Assembly: GCA_023091665.1 (NCBI GenBank)
Contig: JALJCQ010000011.1
Span: forward strand, 124,001 to 188,000
DNA length: 64,000 nucleotides
Source: Pythium myriotylum
Taxonomy: Eukaryota > Oomycota > Peronosporomycetes > Pythiales > Pythiaceae
Direction: 5' to 3'
Part shown: positions 29,608 through 39,800 of the stretch, one piece after another
How the letters are laid out: every line of letters begins with the position of its first letter
Position numbering within the stretch: position 1 is the first letter of the stretch
Notes under the pieces: generated by a model
Seen by the model: only the letters and a program-made list of their open reading frames with translations
What the model was told of the DNA's origin: nothing
Database searches by the model: none
Program-made: the position numbers and the translations under genes

Positions 29608-32600
29608 TGGCCTGTGAATTCGTGATGAGAGTGAAACGGGAACTCTGTAGTTTGAACATGAGGCTTGGTTTTCTCTCGGGGACCATTTGTGTGAGCTGGA
29701 AGCATGGTCGAATGAATCGTTAGAGATCTCAATCTGAGAATTTGGGATGATCCCTTGCAGTATCCTGTCGCTCCAGGTGGTAGTTGTCACATCAGCTGCA
29801 CAGACCACTCATCGAACGGTCCAAACGAGTTCATACATCCTGTATGGATTGCGACCAACGCGCGAACTCAGTGTATACTTGGTTGCGTCGGGTATTTCTC
29901 TGTGCAACTGTAAGAACTCGGAGGATCGTGCGCTCGATCCTAGAGCCTCTTGACGGGATCGTGGTCGTTTGGAGACAGGCGGAGAAGTGGTTTGTTGAGA
30001 CGTCGCCCGTAATACCTTCGAACACGTCAAATTTCCAATGGGCATAGTTCAAACCCTCTCGTCATGGGTTGGAGACCATCAGCCTTTCTGCCGATGGTCC
30101 TGCATGAAGTGAGGAAAGCGAGAGATTGATTATCATCTACGGGTTCCTCAGAGTGGTTTGCCAGGGCGTTTAAACAGGGTACACCCCTTTGACGCCTTAC
30201 ACCACAGCGCATTTACTCTGCCGTGTTTAGTATTGCTGGGTGGACGATTCGTTTGCGCTCCACATCTTCGTTGGTCTGCGTTAGGTATTCGATCGCAAGC
30301 GATCCACTGGATTCGAAATGAGACGGACCATCGAGTCCCCACCCCCGGCCTTGGCCATTGAGTACTCTCCGTATTCTTCTGCGTAGCTATCGCAGCTCGG
30401 ATACTCGGATGTTGTTGGGTCTCGAACTTGAGTTACGTTTTGCTTGCTTAACAGAAATGTTTTCCCAATCATGAAGATCTGTCAGTCAACGATCCTCTAT
30501 CAAACAGGCAGAACGGGTCATGGTTCTCCGCGAAACGTTTGTTCGTGCTGTTTGCTTGACACACTTGTTTGTTGGTCATGGATGCTTCGCATGGCGAATC
30601 AGTCACCCAGAGATCCAGTCGACTGGTTCTAGTTGCTCGGCGCCAACGCGGATACCAGTAGCCCTCTACAAACTGTCCTTGTGAACGTCGCAGCAAAGCC
30701 ACGCGTGTTGCCCATCTTTTGATTGTCAGACAGCCCCAATCGATCGCCGAGATTTGTTGAAGCATGGTGGTGATCTCGAGTGGCACGGTGCACGGATTCG
30801 GACGACTGACGTAAGCTTCCGTAATACAAAAAAGAAAGAAAAACGGTACATGAATTGGACGGGCAGTCGTCAACCGTTGCGACACGATGGGCCAGTACTG
30901 TACGTACTGTCCTGTGCGTAAAGGTAATGCAACCTTACCTGAACAGTCCTGTACTGTATTGTGCTCCGGAAACCTTGATGCGGGCGTACAGCAATATAGA
31001 CATGGGAATGAGGTGGGTCTCTGTGAGTCCTCTGTGGTGAGTTGGAAGACAGAGCGAAAAAATTGTTAGACACCCTGATCTGAGAATGTGGAATGGCCAC
31101 TCGTCCTTTTGCACCTAGTCGCTTCTAGTGATAATAAATGCTATCCGGCGAACTGTTCAGTCGGAGTGGAATTCGGGTGAGGAGCCCACTCACTAAATGG
31201 TCCGGAACCATCAGAGCCAACTCCGTCGCGTTCATTCATACAGATGGTGGGGAAAAAGCCAGCAGAGCTGTATCTGAACTTAAACAACTAGGCTTGTGTT
31301 AACTTTTTATAAATGTGCATCCAGATCCTCACAAGGACCTATCGAATTTGGTAGTCGCGGCATAGCCACGCGTTTGAAACGCCCTTACCGACAAAAATTG
31401 GTCAAATTCCAGCATTCCTTGAAGACGACAGACGACCTCAAGATTCTTCGCAGGAACTGCTGTGCGGACTACCCACACGCCAGACGCTCGGATAATGTGG
31501 TTGGGATCCATCCCAACCGTAATCGAAATGGTGTGGGAGACTACAATACAGTACTGTAGTTTATTACGACACAGAGTCTTTGGAACGTCAGCGTAAACAC
31601 TAGAACGGCCCATCAAAACGGGCTACCCGCGTGATATTGGTTGGAACTCAAACACTTACCACGTCTCTAAACACGAGATTGTTTCTGCCTGGCTCACTGG
31701 TCGATTCCCCAGCGTGAACGGAGAGGTCAAAATTGTCGCGCATCGCATTTTCTTAGAGGGACAACAAACATAGATCAGAGCTTCGTGGCTCCTCCACAGA
31801 ATCTAGGTTCCCATTACAGTTTGGCGCAGTGTGAGTCCACCCAGGAAGTGGAAGGGCATTGCTCTTTCTATGTACATTCGGGTAGCAGTAGTACAGGTAC
31901 CAATACGGAAACGTTCACTGTACTCAACGCAACTGAACAGCAAAAACAGTTCTATTGATGACGATAAAGTCTTTCGAGTTCAAGTAGTGGGTCCTTAGTT
32001 TGCTGGTTTCAATATTTTAGAGCTTAGCATTACTTTGGTGGAAGCCGCGAGCCACGGAACAACTTCCATTGTATGCTATTGGTGCTTGATCGGTTGGTAT
32101 GACGTCTTTCCAGCCCCTCCGCTTTTTCCGACGGCCAAAATTGGTCAGTGTAAGCTTGTCGCACCTCTGTTGCTTGATCACGTCGGAAAAGGAGAGATGC
32201 CCCAGGACAGAACATCGATCTGTAGAAGGTGTTGTAATCATCGTGAATCTTACCCAACGATGGGGTGAACGTAATCCGGCCCATACGTATGCATTAGATC
32301 TAGAATCGATTTAATAGATTCCAGACCTTATGCAGACGTATGGACAAAATTCTCGTGACAGTTGGTGAGCTCGAATTTTGAGGCACCGACTGTAAAAAAA
32401 ATTGTTTTTCTTTTCCGGGGAATTTACCGAGAGCGGGATGAGATATCCTGGTCACTTCGTCGCCGGAAGTCTTTGTTGCCCATGAGGCTGATGATCGTCT
32501 ATGAGCAGAAAGAGCGATCTTTGAAGTTTGCACACCATCTATTCCTTGGATCATTTTGAGAGAGAGAAGATGGAGTCTATTGAGTTTCGATTTGCGTCCT

Positions 32601-32870
32601 CTATTTCCTTGGATCATATGCCCAGTCCCGGCGAGAAGGAGCAGAAGATGTGCGTCGAACTGACTCACACACGAAATCGCGAACTCTACACGTCAGTCTT
32701 CCATCAAGAAGACACGGTGCGGTTGGACGAGTGGCCATTCCACATTCTCAGATCAGCGTGTCTAACAGTTACTCCGACTCGCCCTCCAACCCCTCTCAGA
32801 GGTATTCCAGACCAAACCACCTTGCTAGCGATTCTATTCTTCTCTGCCAACCCCAAGCTACCAAAAGCAG
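29608..32870. other. Non-palindromic spacer of palindrome C with duplicated upstream fragments
   Basis: No supportable gene. 29608-31110 is an inverted relative of about 1100-3140. Around 30990-31100 (minus strand) and 32725-32790 (plus strand) are two relatives of the block at 2995-3040 (CCACATTCTCAGAT, then CTAACA), which lies upstream of copy 1. They look like leftover upstream pieces of other array members. 31120-32600 shows no recognisable feature. Confidence 0.65.
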
Positions 32871-32944
32871 CTCATTTACAAATCTGACGGCCAACCACCA
32901 AGCCAGTACTTCCGAGTCACTCACCAATCTCAACGACCACCGCC

Positions 32945-34828
32945 ATGGCTCCGAACGTCCTCACCACAACTGAGATCGCCGCCGCCCCACCGACGACGCC
33001 AACCAATGCCGACGCCATCATCGCGCACTTCCTCAGCGAGCTCGCCCCACTCCAGAGCTCGTACGAAGAGCCAGGCCTCGATCGCTTTGAGACCGAAGGC
33101 AAGGCGAACTTGACCAAGACCCTCCAGACCATCATCAGCCGCGGCGAGCCTATCAACCTTGTGCTGCCGGCGTTCCCGTTCAAGTCACCCAACCGCGACG
33201 AGAAGGTGCTCGGTCGCTTGCCGGACCGAGGCGAAGAGATCGCGCTCGAGCGCCTCGAGAAGCTCGCAGTGGCTGTCGAGCAGGTATACCCCACTGGCTG
33301 TCATGTCACGATCTTTAGCGACGGTCGTGTCTTCAACGATCTCCTGGGCGTCCCGTTCGAGGACTTGCAGGCGTACAAGCGTGAGCTTCGCGAGATGGTC
33401 AAGGACGCGGGTCACACGCACATCCGTTTTGATGGTCTCGAGAACCATGCCAAGTCGGACGACCCGATCAAAGAGGTGTCGCAGCGATTTGGCATCCTCG
33501 ACGTGGATATCGACGCGAGCATCAAGGCCGATGCGGGCCTGCTTCTCACCTACCGGTCATTCCGCAGGTTCCTCAAGAAAGACCTTGCTCCGCAGTGGGC
33601 CACCATGTCATCCACGGCCGCGTCCAAGCGCATGGGTGTGATCGCCAAGAGCATGATGAAACGCAATGTCGCCTTCTCGACGCTCGTGGAGCACGTCTAC
33701 CCGCTGGCGGTGCGCCTGTCGATCCACTTGTACGACAACGCCGGCCCCAAGTTCGGCGTGCGTCTCATCCCTCAGGCCAAGTACGGTGTTCCACGTACAC
33801 CCTGGCACTCGGTGATCTGCGAGGACCTAGACGGCACGGTCCACACGACGGATCTCGGGAGTGTCGACAAGTCCAAGTACGAGCTGGTGTTCAAGCGCGG
33901 TCGCGCGTGGGGGTTCAAGGAGAAGCAGCAAGATCTCTACGCTGCGTGGGACACGTTGAATGTTGAGTTCATCCACAACCCTCTCCATCTGGTCATCAAG
34001 GCGCGCGTGCCGGAGGATGCGGGCGAGTCATACTCGCCACCGACGCTGATGGATGTCCCCGTGGAGAGCTTGCGCGCGCTGATCTGCAAGCACGGGGTCG
34101 TGAGCGTGCAGGGATTCCACCAGCACACGAGTGAAGAGCTGGAGACGGCGTCGATCCGGATAGGAGAGGTCATGTACTGGTCGTGGGGGAGTGTCTTCGA
34201 GATCAAACAAACACCTGATACGAAGCTCACTGGGCAGACGCTCGAGGCGATGCCCATGCACTTCGATGGCATGTTCAAGAAGAAGCACCCGGAAGCCACG
34301 GAACTCGGCGACGTGCCATTCGTACAGCTCTTCCATTGTGTGGAGGCCTACCCGGCTGGTCCGGATACCAAGCCTAAGGAGTCGGGACTCACGCTCTTCG
34401 CGCACACGAACCCGATCCTCGAAGACCTCACGGAAGAAGAGCGCCAGCGACTGAGCGAGATCACGCTCGTGTACAACTCGGGTATTTTCGACCACCACGC
34501 ATTCACGCATGTGTCACCAGTCATCATGAAGCACCAAGTGACTGGCAAGGATATTCTGCGATACCACGAGCCGTGGGGGCCGGACAAGACGAAAATCACT
34601 CCGACGACTGTCCGATCTCTCGGCTTTGAGCCTGGTGAGGGCAAGGTCGACGAGGTTGCCAAGTACGTGGAGAACCTTCTGGTGCCCAAGCTCTACGATC
34701 CCAAGTACTGCTACGCGCATGCGTGGACCAAGGGCGAGTATGTGTTCGCAGACAACGTCTCCCTCATCCACTCTCGCACTGCCATGAAGGCGGACGGTCG
34801 TCACGTGCGTCGCGTTCATATCAACTAA
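32945..34828 (+). CDS. Isocyanide synthase-dioxygenase fusion (Dit1/PvcA-TauD), copy 7
   Basis: A 627-residue fusion, mirror partner of copy 6. Isocyanide synthase domain about 20-325 (FPFKSPN, SDGRVFNDLLGV, RTPWHSV) and dioxygenase domain about 327-627 (H439-x-D441, H609). The start is the ATG in the conserved leader (CCGCCATGGCT). Sequence identity with copy 6 ends 74 bases upstream of the ATG, so the two copies have different distal upstream regions and may be regulated differently. Confidence 0.9.
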   Translation: MAPNVLTTTEIAAAPPTTPTNADAIIAHFLSELAPLQSSYEEPGLDRFETEGKANLTKTLQTIISRGEPINLVLPAFPFKSPNRDEKVLGRLPDRGEEIALERLEKLAVAVEQVYPTGCHVTIFSDGRVFNDLLGVPFEDLQAYKRELREMVKDAGHTHIRFDGLENHAKSDDPIKEVSQRFGILDVDIDASIKADAGLLLTYRSFRRFLKKDLAPQWATMSSTAASKRMGVIAKSMMKRNVAFSTLVEHVYPLAVRLSIHLYDNAGPKFGVRLIPQAKYGVPRTPWHSVICEDLDGTVHTTDLGSVDKSKYELVFKRGRAWGFKEKQQDLYAAWDTLNVEFIHNPLHLVIKARVPEDAGESYSPPTLMDVPVESLRALICKHGVVSVQGFHQHTSEELETASIRIGEVMYWSWGSVFEIKQTPDTKLTGQTLEAMPMHFDGMFKKKHPEATELGDVPFVQLFHCVEAYPAGPDTKPKESGLTLFAHTNPILEDLTEEERQRLSEITLVYNSGIFDHHAFTHVSPVIMKHQVTGKDILRYHEPWGPDKTKITPTTVRSLGFEPGEGKVDEVAKYVENLLVPKLYDPKYCYAHAWTKGEYVFADNVSLIHSRTAMKADGRHVRRVHIN

Positions 34829-35749
34829 AGCTTGTCAACTGCGCGGGCCATTCGTTGTCGAATTTCTCGGTTTATAAATGGGGAAGAAAGTTGGTTCATG
34901 TGTAATTCCTGCATGAAAGCATCTTAGTCCTGGTTTGTATTCTAATGCATGTTTGTGTGGATTTGGAGATTCTAACGCGGGGGTAAGATCGCTCTTCGCA
35001 TCAGTTGATGGACTCAAAAAAGAAAATAAAAACACTGGCAATTTTACCATAGAAAGGCCTGTTTTGATTCGTCGCTTTGAGTGACCTAGCGAGTCGCCTC
35101 CTCTCATGGCTTCTGGAAGCAATGCCACGAAAGTTTGATGGATTCTCCGGGAACCACTTTGTATTTTCCAATGGGGTAGCGTCAAATGGTCGCATCATAA
35201 AGGCCTTTCTGCTGCTGGTCATGCATAAACCGAGACAAGCAAAGATTTGATTCTCTACAACATATGCCTGGAAAGTCTCTTCAGAAAACTTCCCGCACGT
35301 CGTTCAGAGACGTGAGTGTTTACTGGTGCTCAGGTGTCGACGTGTTTGCGCTTCGAAGCTTCATCCAAATGGGCGAGATGCTGGGTCTGCACGTCCTTCA
35401 CTGGCTTACGAATAGTACGCACAATCGAAATGAACGGCTGATGACGCTGGTATTCTTGCGTTGGTGGCCGGTAGAAGATCAAGCGAACCACCCAGCCCGG
35501 GTAAACCCTAGTAATAGTTGTGTGTTTCCGACTGATCTGGCGCTGGCGGCATCAATACCCGCCTGAGACCTCTCCACAACAGCACGATCGATTACAGAGA
35601 TCTCTCTCAATGCCTGTGTCAATCAGGTTCTGCCACCGGAAGACATCGCCCAATTCTGTCTGTGCTTGAACGAGTTTTGGAATGCGTCGATAACCTCGGC
35701 ACTTGAATCGCATCCAGATGCACACCAGCGAACCCGAGCCACATTTTCT
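34829..35749. other. 3' flank of copy 7 (right arm of palindrome C)
   Basis: The reverse complement of the flank of copy 6 described at 26697-27649. No gene is supportable. Confidence 0.65.
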
Positions 35750-36269
35750 TCTTTGACGAAGGGTCGAGAGACAACCCAGGTCCAGGTGGCTCCGGCTCCG
35801 TGGTATCTCGAGTCGATGCCGCAGGGTTCGAACTTGCACTGGTATGTACCGCTGCGATAAGCCTCGATGCGACCACCACCACCAACAATCATGCTGAGTA
35901 CCGCGGGTTCTATACCGGGTTCCAGGCAGCGGAGCAACACAGGTGGGTTTCTACCACTGTTATCGGCGACACCCAACGGATTCTCCGCCAAATCTCTCAA
36001 TACCGCCCCCCCCCCCCCCCCCCCCCCCCCCGGCTAAAGAGCACCTCCGATTGCTCTACTCCTCTACCAGGCTTGCAACCGATCGTCTTCACCAACGCGA
36101 GTGGCGTCACTGCCTCGACACGTACAACAAAATGGCCGACTTTGCAGCTACTGTCGTGGTGGATCTGAGAGAAACCTGCACAACTTTCTCCCGTCCGATC
36201 GCCCTGAATGGCGAGGACTTCACCCCCTTCTTCATGGCGACTAGCTTCAGTGGAAGGCCTCCACTGTAA
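35750..36269 (+). pseudogene. Retroelement RNase H fragment interrupted by a C tract
   Basis: The frame reads FFDEGSRDNPGPGGSGSV, a typical retroelement type I RNase H start (FDGGSRGNPGPGG in relatives). It continues with TTTTNNHAEYRGFYTGFQAA and TTVIGDTQRILRQISQY, runs into a 26-base C tract, and resumes in another frame with REWRHCLDTYNKMADFAA. The upstream RT is absent. The outer edge of palindrome C (35781) falls inside this domain, so the inverted duplication broke through it. Confidence 0.75.
36006..36031 (+). repeat. Poly(C) tract of 26
   Basis: An uninterrupted run of C between TACCG and GGCTAAAG in the RNase H fragment. The reading frame changes across it. Its length is likely unstable and may be misassembled. 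Confidence 0.9.
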
Positions 36270-36896
36270 GCGTGTCCCAGCGCTGTAATCTCCCCTCCCT
36301 CCGGGATATTCAAGCTTTACTCGTTCACGCTGATGTAACACAATAGACTCCAGTCTCATCCTTTCATTGTCATCATGATCGTTGCTGTCCCAGCTCGCTG
36401 TGCCTACGGCGATGTGGTGCCCTGTGCAAATACATGGCGGTCATTATAAAACCGAGAGATCGTCTGTCACGAGTTGGCGCCTGATCTCAATAGGTCAGCG
36501 TGGGCGTTCTGCATCTCCTGTGGCTCCGCAACAACTCGAGGTCGATGCGAATACTTTGCGTACACTTTGGTACATTTGGCGTGCGTTAAGTTGACCGATG
36601 TATATGCTGGCTTGCCGCCGCATGAGATCTGAGAGTGTGAGGTGTATCCGCCATCTCTGTCAAAGTAGTGACCCCACTTGGGTACTCCAACTTGGTCCGC
36701 GATCCTGCAGGTTCGTGAATGCAGCTTGCCAGTCTCTTGGAGTGCAAGTGTCAATTCGAATTAGTGGTTTATCTTCTTCCAGAGGCTCTGAGTTCCGGCA
36801 GTATCGCCCGCCAGAGTGTCGACGGTACCGCCCCGGCATCCCCCCTCCGCTTCTTCTTCCTTCCCCCTCCAGAATGGAAGCCTCCCTCGCGCGACC
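36270..36896. other. Boundary between accessory and core regions
   Basis: No repeat shared with the array and no supportable gene. The last 80 bases are C/T-rich and precede the PH-domain gene. The frame is open from an upstream ATG at 36816, but that stretch encodes low-complexity Pro/Ser sequence. Confidence 0.55.
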
Positions 36897-39800
36897 ATGA
36901 CGACCGACGGCGACGGCGCCGAGCCGGCGGAGAACGCGTACGAGAAGCTCTCGCGCGAGGTCCACCAGATGCAGATCACGAGCGCCATCCACCAGGAGTG
37001 GCTCGAGAACCCCAAGGGCTATCTGCTCAAGCCCGACTTCAAGCGCCGCCTCCAGCACGTCGGCGCCGGTGGCAAGAAGCTCAACAGCTCGCGCATGCTG
37101 CGCATCCACCTGCCCGGCAACACCTACCGCAAGCGCTGGTTCGTGCTCGACGGCATGATCCTGCGCTACTTCAAGAGCGAGACCGAGGAGACCGAGCTCG
37201 GCGAGATCCACCTCGCGTCCGTCAACGCCGTGCTGCCCTCGAGCGTGGCCGACGCGCCCGAGCACGCGCTCGACCTCGTCTGCGCCGACCGCATCTACAC
37301 CATCGCCGGCACCGACCGAGAAGACATGGTGCGCTGGGCCACCGTGCTCACGCTCGTGCTGCGCGGCGAGTACAAGCCCAAGCTCATGCAGCGCCCCGAG
37401 TCTACGATCATCCGCGGCTCCTCCGTCATCCCGCGCCCGTCGCGCAAGACCAACGCGCAGCAGCTGCTCATGCCCTCCAACACCTCGCGCTTCACGGACG
37501 CCAGCGGCAGCATGCGCCTCACGGCCGCGCTGCCCATGGACGACCCGGACGGCAAGCGCGACGACAACGACGCCAAGGAGAAGATCATCACCGTCACCTT
37601 TGACCAGCCCGGCACGCTCGGGCTCCAGCTGCGCGGCACGGTCGACGACGAGGTCATGGTCTGCGGCGTCCAGAGCGGCGGGCTCGCCGAGGCCGCGGGC
37701 GTCATCAAGGTCGGCGATCTGCTCATCTCGATCAACAACCACTACTTCACCAACATGGAGTTCACCCACGCCATCGACCTCATCCAGAATGCCGGGCGCC
37801 CGCTCACGCTGCGCTTTTCGCGAATTGACCCCGGTGGGGCGTCGTCGCCCACGGCGGCCGGCGGCGACAGCACGAGTCGCGTGGCCGAAGGGTGGATCCT
37901 CGCGAAAGAACCGGCAGCTCATCGCTACCGCATCCGCATGCTGCAGTTGCAAGGTAACAAGCTCAAGCTGTATAAACCCAGCATGCAAGGCGGTCGCTCA
38001 TCCGCGCCGACGTGGATGATCCGCATGGACGATGTCGCAGACATCCGGCCAATCAATGACACGCGAGAGGCCGTGAGCGCGTTCACGCAATGCTATCCCA
38101 AGCAGTGGGGCGTCACGCTCGAAGGCACGCGCAGCATCTTCACCTTTTATACGCGCAACAAGGAAGAGATGTTGCAGTGGGTCGACCTGCTCAAGAACTC
38201 TCCACTCTTCTCGCCGCCATCGTCATCATCATCGTCATCACAAAAGAACGCGACGCCTCGACTCACGATCCCTGTGCACCCCATCGCTACCGTCGAGTTC
38301 AACCCGATCTTAGAACCCAAAGTCCTGTTGAGCGATCGCATCGGCAAGCTTGGCGACCTAATTCCGACAGCATTCGCTGTGTTCCAGTTTATGCTTCTGG
38401 ATGATGGTAAGCTAATGTACTATGTTGATGAAGAGGCTGCAGATCAGCGAGCAAGACCGATCGGGACCATTCGATGTGATAGCATCGTGAGTATCGTGCC
38501 AAGTTATGCCACAGCAGATGGAGTTGGTCGTGGAACAATGACCAGTAGCATGGACATGGGCAACTTTGCCGGAGCCCCCAGTAACTTCGGTGGAGCTTCG
38601 ATCACGTCAGGTTCGGAAAGCGGATTTTCGTCCAGCTCTTCGCCGCAGACCGAAGATATGCAAATGCCATGGCGACTGGAGCTCGGGATTATGGTGAACA
38701 GTCCCGTACAGAAATATCGGCGCTCATTTATAATGTGCTTTGAGTCCCAGGACAGGATGATGAAATGGGGGGCAAGTATCAGTCGGGAGACAAAGCGTCT
38801 TACAGGGCATGAGTATGATCTGTCGTCAATTACACGGCGACCGTCTCGGAGCAACAGCTACAGCCACGGATTGTCTGCTTCCTTCGTACGCAACTCCGAA
38901 TCTCAGTTTGGGCGACCGACTGTGGCGCGCGTGATCACCAATCCTTTGAAGTATTGTGATCCGCGTGTCCAAGCAAAACCGCCTCTCTATCGAAGTCTTA
39001 AGGATGTCGTGACAAAGAGCGCAACAAAAGGCTGGTTCTTCTTGAAGAAGCCTCGTGCTGCTGGGTATGAATCCTACCACCCGCGTTTTGCTGTGCTACA
39101 CGAGCAACAGTTGCTCTTCTTCAAGTATGAGGTAGAAGATGGTGACCCTGAGCTTGCTGCCACTGTGCTCAACATGCGAGAGATCAAGGACGTGCGGGAG
39201 GCAGAGTCTGGATACCAAGAAAACCTGGACTTCACGATCCAGCTCACTACAGTTGAGGATGTCGTGTGGATGGTGAGGCTTGGGTGTTTTAGCTCAACGA
39301 TGGCAAATTACTCACAACTGTTGTTTTTTTCAGATCGTTGCCGAGACTTTCGCGCAGAAAGAAACATGGCTATCGTTGCTCATTTGGATATCCGACTACT
39401 ACTTTAGGGGAAAGCTGTCCGACCAGGATCAAAATCCTAATGATCCCGCGAGTCAGAAAGCCAAGATGTTGGCCGAGCGACGTGCAAAGAATGCGGGTCT
39501 CAACATGAGTATGATTCGCGAATCGGATAATGAGGAGGAGGACGAGCCCACGTCAAGACAACGAACGTCGACCCAGAACGCTGGATTGGATATGAGTGAT
39601 TTTGAAACTCAAACTGGACTTGGACCGTCACCCGAATTTGTCCACCAAATGCTGACGTCTGAGTACACAGAGATGAGTGGATATCTCACGATTGCAGGGA
39701 AGAGTGCATTTGCTTCGATTGCAAGCGGTGTGTTTAGCTACTACGACAAGCAGGAGGATCACATGAACGAGTGGGGGGATGCTGTCGATGCGATCTCCTT

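Larger units (their letters stand above)
26697..35781. repeat. Palindrome C: widely spaced inverted duplication carrying copies 6 and 7
   Basis: Left arm 26697-29607 and right arm 32871-35781, each 2911 bp; paired positions sum to 62478. The inner boundary lies within the conserved leader (CTCATTTACAAATCTGA), 74 bases before each start codon. The outer boundary lies inside a retroelement RNase H fragment (ACCTGGGTTGTCT). The spacer 29608-32870 (3263 bp) is not palindromic. The two gene copies encode the same 627 residues. The arms appear almost identical, with at least one change near 27453/35025. Confidence 0.9.

Noticed and set aside
3214..34828. Bacterial contamination as the source of the isocyanide genes
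   Set aside because: The same window continues without a break into intron-containing eukaryotic genes, and copies are interleaved with eukaryotic retroelements. An ancient transfer remains possible.
36660..37988. 442-residue minus-strand ORF opposite the PH/PDZ gene
   Set aside because: The plus strand encodes clear PH and PDZ domains over the same bases; the minus product is low-complexity Val/Asp/Leu/Ala sequence.
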